20,262 nt of DNA from Collinsella aerofaciens (GTDB taxonomy: Bacteria; Actinomycetota; Coriobacteriia; Coriobacteriales; Coriobacteriaceae): positions 1-20,262 of the forward strand of contig NZ_JAQLDQ010000030.1 of the NCBI RefSeq assembly GCF_028209395.1, given 5' to 3'. This document shows positions 1-8,358 of this stretch, in pieces. The position numbers were made by a program, and so were the translations under genes. The notes under the pieces are model-generated. The model ran no database searches, was not told the DNA's origin, and saw nothing but the letters and a program-made list of their open reading frames with translations. Every line of letters begins with the position of its first letter. The first letter of the stretch is position 1.

Positions 1-81
1 TATGACGGGGCGCGGGCCGTGTTCCGCTATGCGGTTGTCAATTTGCGAAAGAAATTATGCGTCACCGTTACGACAACAAGG

Positions 82-211
82 CGTCTGTCCAGGCGGAGGC
101 ATATAAGGTTCATCGCGAGTTCCGCACGCAAAGAAGGCCACTTAATGTGGCCTTCGTCTTGCGCAGGACTGTCCGAGCAGGGAACCTTATATGCCTCCGC
201 CTGGACAGACG
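82..211. repeat. Concentric palindrome downstream of the LtaS-like gene
   Basis: Bases 82-111 and 182-211 are perfect 30-bp inverted repeats. Inside them 133-141 and 147-155 form a 9-bp perfect stem around a 5-base loop, flanked by a further 5-bp pairing (127-131 with 159-163). Inner and outer dyads share nearly the same centre (about 144 and 146). The element lies 28 bp past the stop of the minus-strand LtaS-like gene and could end its transcript, but only a short T run follows the inner stem on that strand. I see no convincing gene in bases 1-238; the short open frames there have no recognisable domain. Confidence 0.85.
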
Positions 212-238
212 TTTCAGTTGTGGCTCAGCAGCTAGCAG

Positions 239-2539
239 CTACTTAATCTTGGTTGTGCCCGGCGCCAGGTTGGGGTCGGTCTCGTTGGCCTCGGTCTGGA
301 AGTGCTCCGTATAGACGTTCTTGCCGTCGCGGAACATTTCGTAATACTGCATCTTGGCGTAATCCTCGCGTGCCTTGGTGGCGGCTGCGGCAACGGCGTC
401 GTCGCCGGTGACGTTGGAGGAGAGCGCCCAGCGCAGGCTGGCGTCCTCGTAGCCCACCGAGTTGATGGCGGGCAGCGACTCGCGCAGCGTCATGTGCGCC
501 TTCTGGTAGTCGGTCAGTGGTGCGCCGATCAGCTGCATCAGCTGGGTGGACAGATAGTTGGTGGACAGGTCGTCGACCTCACTCGTCTGGTTACAACCGG
601 CAACGTCGTAGTTAGCCCAAATGATGTAGTCGGTCTGCCACAAGCGCTCCTGGTGGGTGGCGTCGTCCTCGCCGGTAAACCACTTATCGTTGAACTTGGA
701 CGGGAAGAAAGGCTGATGGTCGCCCCAGAACACCACGACCACCTTGCGGTCGAGCTTGCTCAAGGCGTTGAGGAAGTAGCGCAGCGCCTGGTCGGACTGC
801 TCGATGCACGAGACGTACTCGTCGACATCGGAGAGCGTGCCGTCCTCGACGGTCTTGGCGTCCAGGTCGGTCGTGTCGATGTTCAGGTGCATCTGCTTGT
901 CGACCGGCAGCAGGCCCGTGTCGTAGCCCGAGTGGTTCTGCATGGTCACGTCGAAGATAAACTGCGGATCGGCGTTCTGGTCGAGCAGCTCAAGAATCTT
1001 GTCGTAGGTCGCCTGGTCGGTCACCATGCCGCGCAGGGTGTCAGCTCCCTGGAAGTCGTTGATGGACAGGAACTGGTCAAAGCCAAAATCCTTGTAGACG
1101 TTCTCGCGGTTCCAGTTGGTTGCGTGGTTGGGGTGCATGGCCGTGGTGGAATATCCGAGCGACTTGAACTGCTCGGCTAAGTTTCCGGTCGTCTCCATGT
1201 TGTAGATGGTGTAGGGGTACACGCCCGAGCCCAGGTTGGCCATGGAGTTGCCGGTCATAAACTCAAACTCGGTATTGGCGGTGCCGCCGCCGTAGGCGCT
1301 CACGTAGAGCTTGCCGCGGCTGAGGCAGTTGGACAGGCTCTTAAAGTACTGCGGGCCTTCGTAGCCGGCGCGCATGTTCTGGTAGATGGATAGGTCCGAG
1401 AAGGTCTCGTTCATGATGGCGATGACCGTGGGCTTCTCGCTGTCGAACTGCTCCTTTGCGGCGGCGCGCTCGTCGCTCTTGGCGGCGTCGGACTTGTCGT
1501 AGGCCTTGGCGTACTTTTTGAGCGTGGCCTTGGCATCGTCGACGGAGTAGTCGGCGGGTTTGGGCGGCTTGATGGACTGTGCCGCACTAATAAAGGCGGG
1601 CAGGTAGCCCTCGCGCCAGTAGCTCTCGAGCGGGCGCCAGGTGTAGACGGTGATGCCGAGGGTGTTGTAGTAGTCGATGAGCGTGACATGCGCGGTTACG
1701 CCGCCCAGGCACAGCACTGCCACGAGCAGGTTGGTGAGCAGCATGCGCTTGGCGTTGGCGGCACCCTTCTGACGGTGCGGTGCCACCAGGCCGGCGTACT
1801 CGCACAGCAGCATGGCGATGGCGGTAAAGCCCATGGACAGCACGCAGAACAGCGAGATCGAGAAGGTGTAGCCGTTGCCGGCGACCGCGGCGGCGGTGGA
1901 GATGGCCGAAAGGTCGCCCGGCTGGATGGGCATGGATTTAAACGTGATGACAAAGAACTCTGCAATGCCTAGGACAAAGAGGGCAAAGGCCAGGACCGCG
2001 GGAGCTGCGCCGTGGCGCTGGAATAGGAAGAACAAGCCGACCATGAGCACGGTGATAATGGCCCATTCGAGCAGAATGCACAGGGGGTAGGCCCAGGTAA
2101 AGTCGTGGTTGGACGAGACCTCCATGCCCAGCAGCGCAAAGACGCCGGCGAGCAGTAGGCACAAGACGGCGGCGACGAGCGGTTTGCCCACAAAGGCGCC
2201 GCGCAGGCGGGCGAGCTTGCCGGTGGGGGCGGGGGCGTCGGGCTCGGCGAACGCAAAGACGCGCGGGGCGAAGCGGTCGCGGGCGATGCTGGCCCAAGCG
2301 CATCCGGTGAGAATGGCGTTGGTCAGGATGAGCATCACAAAGGCGAGCGGCTCGTTTTGAGCGACGAGGCCCACGGCGCCCCAAATAGTCAAAAAGACCT
2401 GGAACAGGCCGAAGGCGACGCTCCACCCAAGAGCACTTTTGGCGACGGTGCCCGACTGAGCGCGAATGGCCTTGGCCTCGCGCAAGACAAGGTAGACGGT
2501 CGCCGCAAGACCGACGAGCGAGATGGCGGCAGCGAACAT
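239..2539 (-). CDS. LtaS/MdoB-like membrane sulfatase-fold phosphotransferase
   Basis: A 766-residue protein of the lipoteichoic acid synthase / phosphoglycerol transferase family (alkaline phosphatase superfamily). These enzymes move polyol-phosphate head groups from phospholipid onto envelope glycans outside the membrane. About seven or eight hydrophobic segments fill residues 1-290, followed by a charged linker and an extracellular catalytic domain from about residue 370. Visible motifs are NETFSDLS near 377 (metal-binding Glu), GGGTANTEFEF near 417 (probable catalytic Thr, as in LtaS), TMQNHSGY near 532 (His) and FWGDHQP near 604 (metal-binding Asp-His). The ATG at 2539 is chosen because GAGGAG sits 7 bases upstream; the GTG at 2554 overlaps that site. 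The acceptor polymer cannot be told from sequence. It is divergent from the nitroreductase gene. Confidence 0.9.
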   Translation of the reverse strand: MFAAAISLVGLAATVYLVLREAKAIRAQSGTVAKSALGWSVAFGLFQVFLTIWGAVGLVAQNEPLAFVMLILTNAILTGCAWASIARDRFAPRVFAFAEPDAPAPTGKLARLRGAFVGKPLVAAVLCLLLAGVFALLGMEVSSNHDFTWAYPLCILLEWAIITVLMVGLFFLFQRHGAAPAVLAFALFVLGIAEFFVITFKSMPIQPGDLSAISTAAAVAGNGYTFSISLFCVLSMGFTAIAMLLCEYAGLVAPHRQKGAANAKRMLLTNLLVAVLCLGGVTAHVTLIDYYNTLGITVYTWRPLESYWREGYLPAFISAAQSIKPPKPADYSVDDAKATLKKYAKAYDKSDAAKSDERAAAKEQFDSEKPTVIAIMNETFSDLSIYQNMRAGYEGPQYFKSLSNCLSRGKLYVSAYGGGTANTEFEFMTGNSMANLGSGVYPYTIYNMETTGNLAEQFKSLGYSTTAMHPNHATNWNRENVYKDFGFDQFLSINDFQGADTLRGMVTDQATYDKILELLDQNADPQFIFDVTMQNHSGYDTGLLPVDKQMHLNIDTTDLDAKTVEDGTLSDVDEYVSCIEQSDQALRYFLNALSKLDRKVVVVFWGDHQPFFPSKFNDKWFTGEDDATHQERLWQTDYIIWANYDVAGCNQTSEVDDLSTNYLSTQLMQLIGAPLTDYQKAHMTLRESLPAINSVGYEDASLRWALSSNVTGDDAVAAAATKAREDYAKMQYYEMFRDGKNVYTEHFQTEANETDPNLAPGTTKIK

Positions 2540-2752
2540 GCTGAGACTCCTCACAAACTAAAACCTACGAAAGCGGGGGTTTACCCGATTGTTACCAAGA
2601 TATGCGCTGCATTTGGTGACTGCGCACAACAACCAGCCATAATAACGCGCGTGCGTGGCGGTGTTGCGCAATGTAGCGGCGACCTGCGCGATAATGGACG
2701 GGAATTACACGGAAACGTAAAGGCTTCTTAAAGAAATGGCGAGGGTAGGGCG
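2540..2752. other. Divergent intergenic region, weak promoter candidates only
   Basis: This 213-bp spacer must hold start signals for both flanking genes. On the plus strand GATAAT at 2690-2695 resembles a -10 box, but the nearest -35-like TTGCGC (2664-2669) is 20 bases away, longer than ideal. An 8-bp palindrome TTGCGCAA lies at 2664-2671. I cannot place a convincing minus-strand promoter. Confidence 0.3.
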
Positions 2753-3622
2753 ATGAGCGAGCAGGTTTGCAAGGCGGACATGGGCGGCGATGGAGCGGCG
2801 GTCGATACGTACGGCTATCCGGTCGAGACCACGGGCAACGCGGTGCTGGACACGTTGGAGCACCGTTCCTCCACGCGTGCCTTCGCGCGTGATGACGACG
2901 ACCGCCCCGTGGCGGTGACCGACGAGCAACGGGCGGCGATTTTGCATGCGGCGAGTCGTGCGCCGTCGGCAGGCGCCATGATGATGTATTCCATCGTGAG
3001 CATTCGCGAGCAGGCTACGCTGGATCGTCTGGCCGACCTGTGCGATCACCAGCCCATGATCGCCAAGGCGCCCTGGGCACTTATATTTGTGGTCGATTAT
3101 GCCAAGTGGATCGATCTGTTTGAGCACGTGGGCTGCTTTGAGCCCGAGTTTGTCGAGCGCACGGGCAAGGCGCCCCGCCGCGCGCCGGGTTTGGGCGACT
3201 TTGCGATCGCGGCCCAGGATGCCGTGATCGCCGCGCAAAACGCCGTGGTTGCCGCCGAGGCCCTGGGGCTGGGGAGCTGCTACATCGGTGATATCGTCGA
3301 GAATGCCGAGGAAGTCGCCGAGCTGCTCGATCTGCCGCCCTATACCATGCCGCTGTCGATGCTCATCATCGGCACGCCCCGTAAGGAGCGCCCGGCAATC
3401 GCGCACCCCGTGGTGAACCTGGTGCACGAGGAGCGCTACTGCCGCGCCGGCGCCACGACCATGGACGCGCAGGTGGCCGAGATGGACGCGATGTTCCGTC
3501 CGCATGCCCGCGAGGTAGGCGAGCGCGTGGTGGATATCTACACCCGCAAGCACACGAGCCCCTTTATGGCCGAGATGAGCCGTTCCATGGAGTGGTGGTT
3601 CAAAAACTGGCTCGGCAAGTAA
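2753..3622 (+). CDS. Nitroreductase-family FMN oxidoreductase
   Basis: A 289-residue member of the nitroreductase family, FMN-dependent enzymes that use NAD(P)H to reduce nitro compounds, quinones or flavins; the cellular substrate is unknown. The FMN-phosphate motif HRSSTRAF is at residues 37-44. It is followed by ASRAPSAGAMMMYSIV near 67-82, the helix AAQNAVVAAEALGLGSCYIG near 160-179, and PLSMLIIGTP at 200-209. A 36-residue N-terminal extension and a C-terminal tail of about 70 residues with WWFKNWLGK make it longer than the family core of about 200 residues. The ATG at 2753 has a G-rich sequence just upstream but not a textbook ribosome site, so the later ATG (residue 10) is possible. It is monocistronic; a palindrome follows its stop. 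Confidence 0.88.
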   Translation: MSEQVCKADMGGDGAAVDTYGYPVETTGNAVLDTLEHRSSTRAFARDDDDRPVAVTDEQRAAILHAASRAPSAGAMMMYSIVSIREQATLDRLADLCDHQPMIAKAPWALIFVVDYAKWIDLFEHVGCFEPEFVERTGKAPRRAPGLGDFAIAAQDAVIAAQNAVVAAEALGLGSCYIGDIVENAEEVAELLDLPPYTMPLSMLIIGTPRKERPAIAHPVVNLVHEERYCRAGATTMDAQVAEMDAMFRPHAREVGERVVDIYTRKHTSPFMAEMSRSMEWWFKNWLGK

Positions 3623-3633
3623 CGAATGCGGTG

Positions 3634-3664
3634 ATGTGACAAAGGGACAGTCCCTTTGTCACAT
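3634..3664. repeat. 31-bp palindrome, copy A of a spacer repeat family
   Basis: Arms 3634-3648 and 3650-3664 are perfect 15-bp inverted repeats around one base, with core AAAGGGACAGTCCCTTT. It starts 12 bp after the nitroreductase stop and has no T run, so it is not a standard terminator. A near-identical copy lies at 16739-16769, with one base pair changed on both sides (TG-CA to CG-CG type). A small GGCC-TAAA-GGCC hairpin follows at 3681-3692. Confidence 0.9.
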
Positions 3665-3725
3665 TCCATATCGCCGAGGTGGCCTAAAGGCCGTATAAAT
3701 GTTTATTTAGCTGGGAAAACAGTGC

Positions 3726-3754
3726 CATTCAAACGTGGGCCGATTACCTATAAT
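3726..3754 (+). promoter_or_regulatory. Probable kup promoter
   Basis: A perfect TATAAT is at 3749-3754. Seventeen bases upstream, the position expected for a -35 box holds CATTCA (3726-3731), which is weak. Transcription would start near 3761, giving a leader of only about 29 bases before the kup ATG and leaving no room for a ydaO-type c-di-AMP riboswitch. Confidence 0.55.
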
Positions 3755-3789
3755 TCCTTCGAACATTAAAGTTGGGAGGAAACCGGCTT

Positions 3790-5817
3790 ATGGAACAAAA
3801 GGCCAAGGAGGCAGCCTCGCACGCTGCGATTCCTGTGAGCATCTCGGCGATGCTCGTCACGCTGGGCGTGGTGTACGGCGATATCGGCACCAGCCCTATG
3901 TATGTAACCAAGGCGCTCGTTGCCGGCAACGGCGGCATCGGAAGCGTTACGGAGGAGTTCGTGCTCGGCGCGCTCTCCCTTGTCGTGTGGACGGTCACGC
4001 TGCTGACCACCATCAAGTACGTGCTGATCTCGCTGCGTGCCGATAACCACGGCGAGGGCGGCATCTTTGCCCTGTACAGCCTGGTCAAGCGCTGCGGCAA
4101 ATGGCTCATCATCCCTGCCATGCTGGGTGGCGCCGCGCTGCTCGCCGACGGCATCCTGACGCCGGCCGTTACCGTTACCACGGCCATCGAGGGCCTGCGC
4201 ACCATCCCGGCGGTCCATGCCGTGCTGGGCGATGACCAGGGCCGCGTCGTCGCCATTACGCTCGCCATCATCATCGTGCTCTTCTTGGTACAGCGCATCG
4301 GTACGGCCAAAATCGGTCACGCCTTTGGCCCCATCATGACGCTGTGGTTCCTGTTCCTGGGCGGCACGGGTCTGTTCTTTGTCTTCCAGCACCCCGCCGT
4401 GCTGCTGTGCCTCAACCCGGTGCGCGGCATCGCCTTTTTGCTGAGCCCCAACAACCACGCGGGCATCATGATCCTGGGCAGCTGCTTCCTCGCCACCACC
4501 GGTGCCGAGGCGCTCTACTCCGACATGGGCCACGTCGGCCGCGGCAACATCTACGCTACCTGGCCGTTCGTTAAGTGCTGTCTGCTGCTGTCCTATATGG
4601 GCCAGGGCGCTTGGCTTATGAACAACGCTGCCAACCCCGAGCTCATGGGCATTGCCGATCTCAACCCGTTCTACCAGATGCTCGCCCCGGGCCTGCGCCC
4701 GTTTGCCGTAGGCCTTTCCACCGTCGCGGCCATCATCGCCTCGCAGGCGCTCATCACCGGCGCATTCTCGCTGGTGTCCGAGGCCAGCCGTCTGGATCTC
4801 ATGCCGCACATGCAGGTCTTCTACCCTGCCGAGACCAAGGGCCAGCTCTACATCCCCATGGTCAACAACGTCATGCTTGTCGGCTGCGTCATCGTGGTGC
4901 TGCTGTTCCAGAACTCGGCGCATATGGAAGCCGCCTACGGCCTTGCCATTACGCTGACTATGATGTGCACCACGCTGCTGCTCTTCTTCTACCTGCACGA
5001 GGAGCGCAAGCTCAAGGTTGCTCCGTGGATCTTCGCGGCTTTCTTCCTTTTGCTCGAAGGCTTCTTCTTCGTGAGCTCACTCACCAAGTTCTTCCACGGC
5101 GGCTACTTCACCATCCTCATGGCCGCGCTCATCATGGGCATCATGGTGTGCTGGTACAACGGTACGGCTGTTGAGCAGCGCCAGTTTACGCTGCTGCCGC
5201 TGCGCAGCTACCTGCCGCAGCTCAAGCGCCTGCGCGATGATGATCGCTACGAGCGCCTGAGCGACAACATCGTGTACCTGACCAAGGACACCCATACCGA
5301 TTACATCGACCGTGATATCGTCTACTCGATCTTGGACAAGCATCCCAAGCGCGCTCGCGCCTGGTGGTTCGTGAATGTCGAGACCATGGACGAGCCGCAT
5401 ACCTTTGCCTATTCGGTCGAGACGTTCGGCACCGACTACGTGTTCCGCGTGCATCTGTACCTGGGCTACAAGATTAACCAGCGCGTCAATGCCTATCTGC
5501 GTCAGGTCGTTCAGGACCTGGCTGCCACCGGCGAGCTGCCGGCGCAGACGCATGACTACTCGGTCTACAAGGATCCGGGCAACATCGGTACGTTCAAATT
5601 CGTCATGATTCGCAAGCTTCTGGCACCCGAAAGCGACGTGGAGCCGAGCGAGCGTACGGCCATCACGCTCAAGTACATCATCCGCCGCGCCGCCGGCACG
5701 CCTGCGCGCTGGTACGGCCTGGAGAACTCCAACGTGAGCTTTGAGTACGTGCCGCTGTTCACCAAGTTTAAGGCCGTGAGCAAGATGCAGCGCCTGGCTC
5801 CCGACGAGCGTCCGTAG
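3790..5817 (+). CDS. kup: Kup-family potassium uptake permease
   Basis: A 675-residue KUP/HAK/KT potassium transporter, a K+/H+ symporter of the cytoplasmic membrane. The signature GVVYGDIGTSPMYV is at residues 26-39, with the conserved Asp at 31. Further family motifs are ALLADGILTPAVTVTTAIEG and TGAEALYSDMGHVGRGNI. About twelve hydrophobic segments fill residues 15-450, and a soluble C-terminal domain of about 225 residues follows, the usual arrangement and length. The ATG at 3790 is chosen because GGGAGGA (3774-3780) lies 9 bases upstream; the in-frame TTG at 3772 lies before that ribosome site. Its own promoter lies upstream and a strong terminator downstream. The KdpD/KdpE-like pair immediately after it suggests potassium-responsive control, which is an inference. 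Confidence 0.96.
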   Translation: MEQKAKEAASHAAIPVSISAMLVTLGVVYGDIGTSPMYVTKALVAGNGGIGSVTEEFVLGALSLVVWTVTLLTTIKYVLISLRADNHGEGGIFALYSLVKRCGKWLIIPAMLGGAALLADGILTPAVTVTTAIEGLRTIPAVHAVLGDDQGRVVAITLAIIIVLFLVQRIGTAKIGHAFGPIMTLWFLFLGGTGLFFVFQHPAVLLCLNPVRGIAFLLSPNNHAGIMILGSCFLATTGAEALYSDMGHVGRGNIYATWPFVKCCLLLSYMGQGAWLMNNAANPELMGIADLNPFYQMLAPGLRPFAVGLSTVAAIIASQALITGAFSLVSEASRLDLMPHMQVFYPAETKGQLYIPMVNNVMLVGCVIVVLLFQNSAHMEAAYGLAITLTMMCTTLLLFFYLHEERKLKVAPWIFAAFFLLLEGFFFVSSLTKFFHGGYFTILMAALIMGIMVCWYNGTAVEQRQFTLLPLRSYLPQLKRLRDDDRYERLSDNIVYLTKDTHTDYIDRDIVYSILDKHPKRARAWWFVNVETMDEPHTFAYSVETFGTDYVFRVHLYLGYKINQRVNAYLRQVVQDLAATGELPAQTHDYSVYKDPGNIGTFKFVMIRKLLAPESDVEPSERTAITLKYIIRRAAGTPARWYGLENSNVSFEYVPLFTKFKAVSKMQRLAPDERP

Positions 5818-5853
5818 ACTGCAAGGCTATACACTTGGAACCACCACAAGGGG

Positions 5854-5900
5854 AAACCACCACAAAGGTGCCTGTCCCCTTTGTGGTGGTTTTTGTTTTT
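5854..5900 (+). terminator. Intrinsic terminator/attenuator between kup and the sensor kinase
   Basis: A perfect 15-bp stem (5854-5868 with 5878-5892) closes a 9-base loop and is followed by TTTT-G-TTTTT to 5900. The left arm is preceded by a second near-copy of itself (AACCACCACAA at 5839-5849), so two left arms could compete for one right arm. The kinase ribosome site starts at 5901, so there is no room for a promoter between this hairpin and the kinase gene. The stem core (ACAAAGG, TGTCCCC, TTTGT) resembles the palindromes at 3634 and 16739. Confidence 0.88.
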
Positions 5901-5920
5901 GAGAGAGGGGCAGGGCGCTG

Positions 5921-7546
5921 ATGGACGTCCGTACGGACGGCGATATGGCCGAGAACTTTTGGTGGCGGCGCACGACGTTGACGCGTCGCAGCCCTCTGTA
6001 TGACGCCTGCGTGTCGGCGGGGCTGCTGGTCGCGGCGACGATTGTGGGCGCGCTGCTCGACCATCCGGGTCTCGCGCCGAGCATCATGATCGTCTATGTG
6101 TTCGCCGTGCAGCTGTGCGCGTTCTTTACCTGGAGCCGCCTGTATTGCTTGCTGAGTTCGGCTGCCGCCGTGGCGCTCTACAACTTCCTGTTTGTCGACC
6201 CGCGCTACTCGCTGTCGTTTATCGACCGCGTCTATCCCGGCATGTTCTTTATCATGTTTGCGGTCTCGCTCGTGTCGAGCTCGATTTCGCTTGCCCTGCG
6301 CCGTGCCTTAGCGCAGGCCGCCGCCAGCGACCGCCGCACGCAGATGGTGCTCGAGACCAACCGCATGCTGCAGCGCTGCGCCGATCAGCAGCAGATTGTC
6401 CATGCTATGGCAACGCAGCTGGCGCGTCTTTCGGGCTGTCCTGTCGTGTGGTACAGCGCCGACGCCGAGGGCGATGACCTGCTGCCGCGTGCGACATACA
6501 CGGCCGTGGGCGATGTCGCGCCGGTGCATGAACTGGCGCCGCAGATGCCGCCGCGGCTCTCGGCGTCCGCCTATGTGGGAACGCCGCTCGATGCCACCTA
6601 CGGCGGCTCGGCGTTCTACGGCATCTACCTGACCGTGCGCTCGGGCGACACCATGGTGCGCGCGGGCGATCCCGCCTCGGTGGTGGGCGTGCTGGCTATC
6701 GTTGCCGAGCCCGACGTGCTGACGCACGAGGAGCGGACACTTGCCGATGCCATCGTGAGCGAAGGCGAGCTGGCACTCGATCGCGCTCGCGCCATGGAGG
6801 CCCGCGAGGAGGCGGCGGTGCTTGCCAAAAATGAGCAGCTGCGCGCCAATCTGCTGCGCTCCATCTCGCACGATCTGCGCACGCCGCTTACCAGTATTTC
6901 GGGTAATGCCGACGTGCTGCTCGACCAGGGCTCGACCGGCACCGCGGTGCTCGATGCCCAGACGCGCCGCGGCCTGCTGCTATCCATTCGCTCGGATGCG
7001 CTGTGGCTCAACGCCACCGTCGAGAACCTGCTCGCCATCACCAAACTCGAGGGCGGCGGCATGCATCTGTCGACCACGCTCGAGCTCATGGACGATATCG
7101 TCGAGGAGGCGCTGCGCCATGTAAATCCGGCCGTGCGCGAGCACGATCTTAAGGTGGTGGCGAGCGATGAGCCGGCGCTCGTCAATGTCGATGCGCGCCT
7201 GATGGTGCAGCTGGTGGTAAACCTGGTGAACAATGCCATTACCTACACGCCCGCAGGCTCGCATATCGTGATCTCGATTGACGCCGGCGATGGACGCGTG
7301 GCGTGCTCGGTGGCCGATGACGGCCCGGGCATTGCTCCCGAGGACCGCGAGCGTATCTTTGAGTCGTTCTACACCGCCAACCATGGTTTGGCCGATAGCC
7401 GACGCAGTGTGGGCCTGGGGCTTTCGCTTTGCCGCTCCATTGCGCTGGCGCATGGCGGTAGCATAGAGGTTGCCGCGGCGGACCCGCACGGCTCGGTCTT
7501 TACGATCGAGCTTCCCGCCGCCGACGTTTCGTTTGATAAGGAGTAG
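5921..7546 (+). CDS. Short KdpD-like sensor histidine kinase
   Basis: A 541-residue membrane histidine kinase resembling the C-terminal two thirds of KdpD. A four-helix DUF4118-type membrane domain spans residues 28-125. A coiled linker and a GAF-like region (about 140-290) follow. The HisKA box SISHDLRTPLTSISG carries phospho-accepting His317, and the ATPase domain shows NLVNNAITYTP (434-444), DDGPGIAP (466-473) and GLGLSL (498-503). The N-terminal KdpD and universal-stress-protein domains (about 370 residues in Escherichia coli KdpD) are absent; the protein begins only about 27 residues before the first membrane helix. The ATG at 5921 follows the purine-rich GAGAGAGGGG. It is followed after 4 bases by the cognate regulator. 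No kdpFABC genes are in the window. Confidence 0.92.
   Translation: MDVRTDGDMAENFWWRRTTLTRRSPLYDACVSAGLLVAATIVGALLDHPGLAPSIMIVYVFAVQLCAFFTWSRLYCLLSSAAAVALYNFLFVDPRYSLSFIDRVYPGMFFIMFAVSLVSSSISLALRRALAQAAASDRRTQMVLETNRMLQRCADQQQIVHAMATQLARLSGCPVVWYSADAEGDDLLPRATYTAVGDVAPVHELAPQMPPRLSASAYVGTPLDATYGGSAFYGIYLTVRSGDTMVRAGDPASVVGVLAIVAEPDVLTHEERTLADAIVSEGELALDRARAMEAREEAAVLAKNEQLRANLLRSISHDLRTPLTSISGNADVLLDQGSTGTAVLDAQTRRGLLLSIRSDALWLNATVENLLAITKLEGGGMHLSTTLELMDDIVEEALRHVNPAVREHDLKVVASDEPALVNVDARLMVQLVVNLVNNAITYTPAGSHIVISIDAGDGRVACSVADDGPGIAPEDRERIFESFYTANHGLADSRRSVGLGLSLCRSIALAHGGSIEVAAADPHGSVFTIELPAADVSFDKE
5926..5939. promoter_or_regulatory. 14-bp perfect palindrome at the kinase start codon
   Basis: CGTCCGTACGGACG begins 5 bases after the A of the kinase ATG and spans codons 2-7. 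It could be a protein-binding site or a small hairpin over the start of translation. It may also be chance in GC-rich coding sequence. Confidence 0.4.
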
Positions 7547-7550
7547 CGCT

Positions 7551-8264
7551 GTGCCGAACTCTGCCGTGAAACCGCTCATCTTAGTCGTTGAGGACGATCC
7601 CGCCGTCCGCAACCTCATCGTTGCCGCGCTCGAGGCGCACGGCTTGCGCCATATGGCCGTGGAGACCGCACATGCTGCCATCGCCGCCGCCTCGTCGCAG
7701 GCGCCGAGCATTGTGCTGCTCGATCTGGGCCTGCCCGATATGGACGGCGTCAAGGTGGTGGAGTCGGTGCGCGCGTGGTCGGGCATGCCGATCATCGTGG
7801 TCTCGGCGCGCAGCGAGGACGCGGACAAGATCCGCGCGCTCGATGCCGGCGCCGACGATTACCTGACCAAGCCGTTTTCGGTCGAGGAGCTGCTCGCGCG
7901 CATTCGCACGACGCTCAGGCGCCTTTCGTATGCGCAAACGGGCGGCGTTTCCTCCGAGGGCTCGTTCGATACCGGCGAGTTGCATATCGATTTTGATGCC
8001 GGTATCGCCGCGATGGATGGCGAGGAGCTGCATCTGACACCGATTGAGTACAAGCTCTTGTGCCTGCTGGCACACAATGCCGACAAGGTGCTGACGCACC
8101 AGTTTATCCTGCACGAGATTTGGGGCACGGCGACCAAGAGCGACCTGGCGAGCCTGCGCGTCTTTATGGGCACGCTGCGCAAGAAGATTGAGTCCGACCC
8201 CGCGCATCCGCGCTATATCCAGACGCACGTAGGCATTGGCTACCGCCTAGTTACCCAAGGCTAG
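7551..8264 (+). CDS. KdpE-like OmpR-family response regulator
   Basis: A 237-residue two-domain regulator. The receiver has the acidic pocket VVEDD (residues 12-16), phospho-accepting Asp58 in IVLLDLGLPDMDG, Ser85 in IIVVSARS and Lys107 in YLTKPF. An OmpR/PhoB winged-helix domain follows, with LTPIEYKLLCLLAHNADKVL and a C-terminal hairpin ending HVGIGYRL. The GTG at 7551 is chosen because AAGGAG (7538-7543) lies 7 bases upstream; that ribosome site is inside the last codons of the kinase gene, whose stop is at 7546, so the two genes should be translationally coupled. In-frame starts further upstream lie inside the kinase and add a non-conserved extension. By its partner and sequence this is KdpE-like. 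Its target promoter is not visible; the kup promoter is the nearest candidate. Confidence 0.93.
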   Translation: MPNSAVKPLILVVEDDPAVRNLIVAALEAHGLRHMAVETAHAAIAAASSQAPSIVLLDLGLPDMDGVKVVESVRAWSGMPIIVVSARSEDADKIRALDAGADDYLTKPFSVEELLARIRTTLRRLSYAQTGGVSSEGSFDTGELHIDFDAGIAAMDGEELHLTPIEYKLLCLLAHNADKVLTHQFILHEIWGTATKSDLASLRVFMGTLRKKIESDPAHPRYIQTHVGIGYRLVTQG

Positions 8265-8288
8265 ATCGCCAACCACCATCCCAATATG

Positions 8289-8355
8289 AGTTGCGGTGAA
8301 ATACGGTCTAAATTTGCCTAATTCCAGGCAAAACAGTCCGTATTCCACCGCAACT
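8289..8355. repeat. Concentric palindrome between convergent genes
   Basis: Outer arms 8289-8306 and 8338-8355 pair over 17 of 18 bases (AGTTGCGGTG and CACCGCAACT at the ends). Inner arms 8313-8319 and 8326-8332 (TTTGCCT and AGGCAAA) form a 7-bp stem with a 6-base loop at the same centre (8322). It fills most of the gap between the stops of the regulator gene (8264) and the rRNA methyltransferase gene (8359), so it may act as a bidirectional transcript end, although neither side has a T tract. Confidence 0.85.
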
Positions 8356-8358
8356 TTG

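Noticed and set aside
1..238. A partial gene entering from the left edge
   Set aside because: One frame is open from base 1 to 246 but its Arg/Thr-rich translation resembles no family and crosses the 130-bp palindrome; another closes at 106.
3623..3789. A ydaO/c-di-AMP riboswitch ahead of kup
   Set aside because: The perfect TATAAT leaves a leader of only about 29 bases, and the larger pairing upstream is the 31-bp palindrome repeat.
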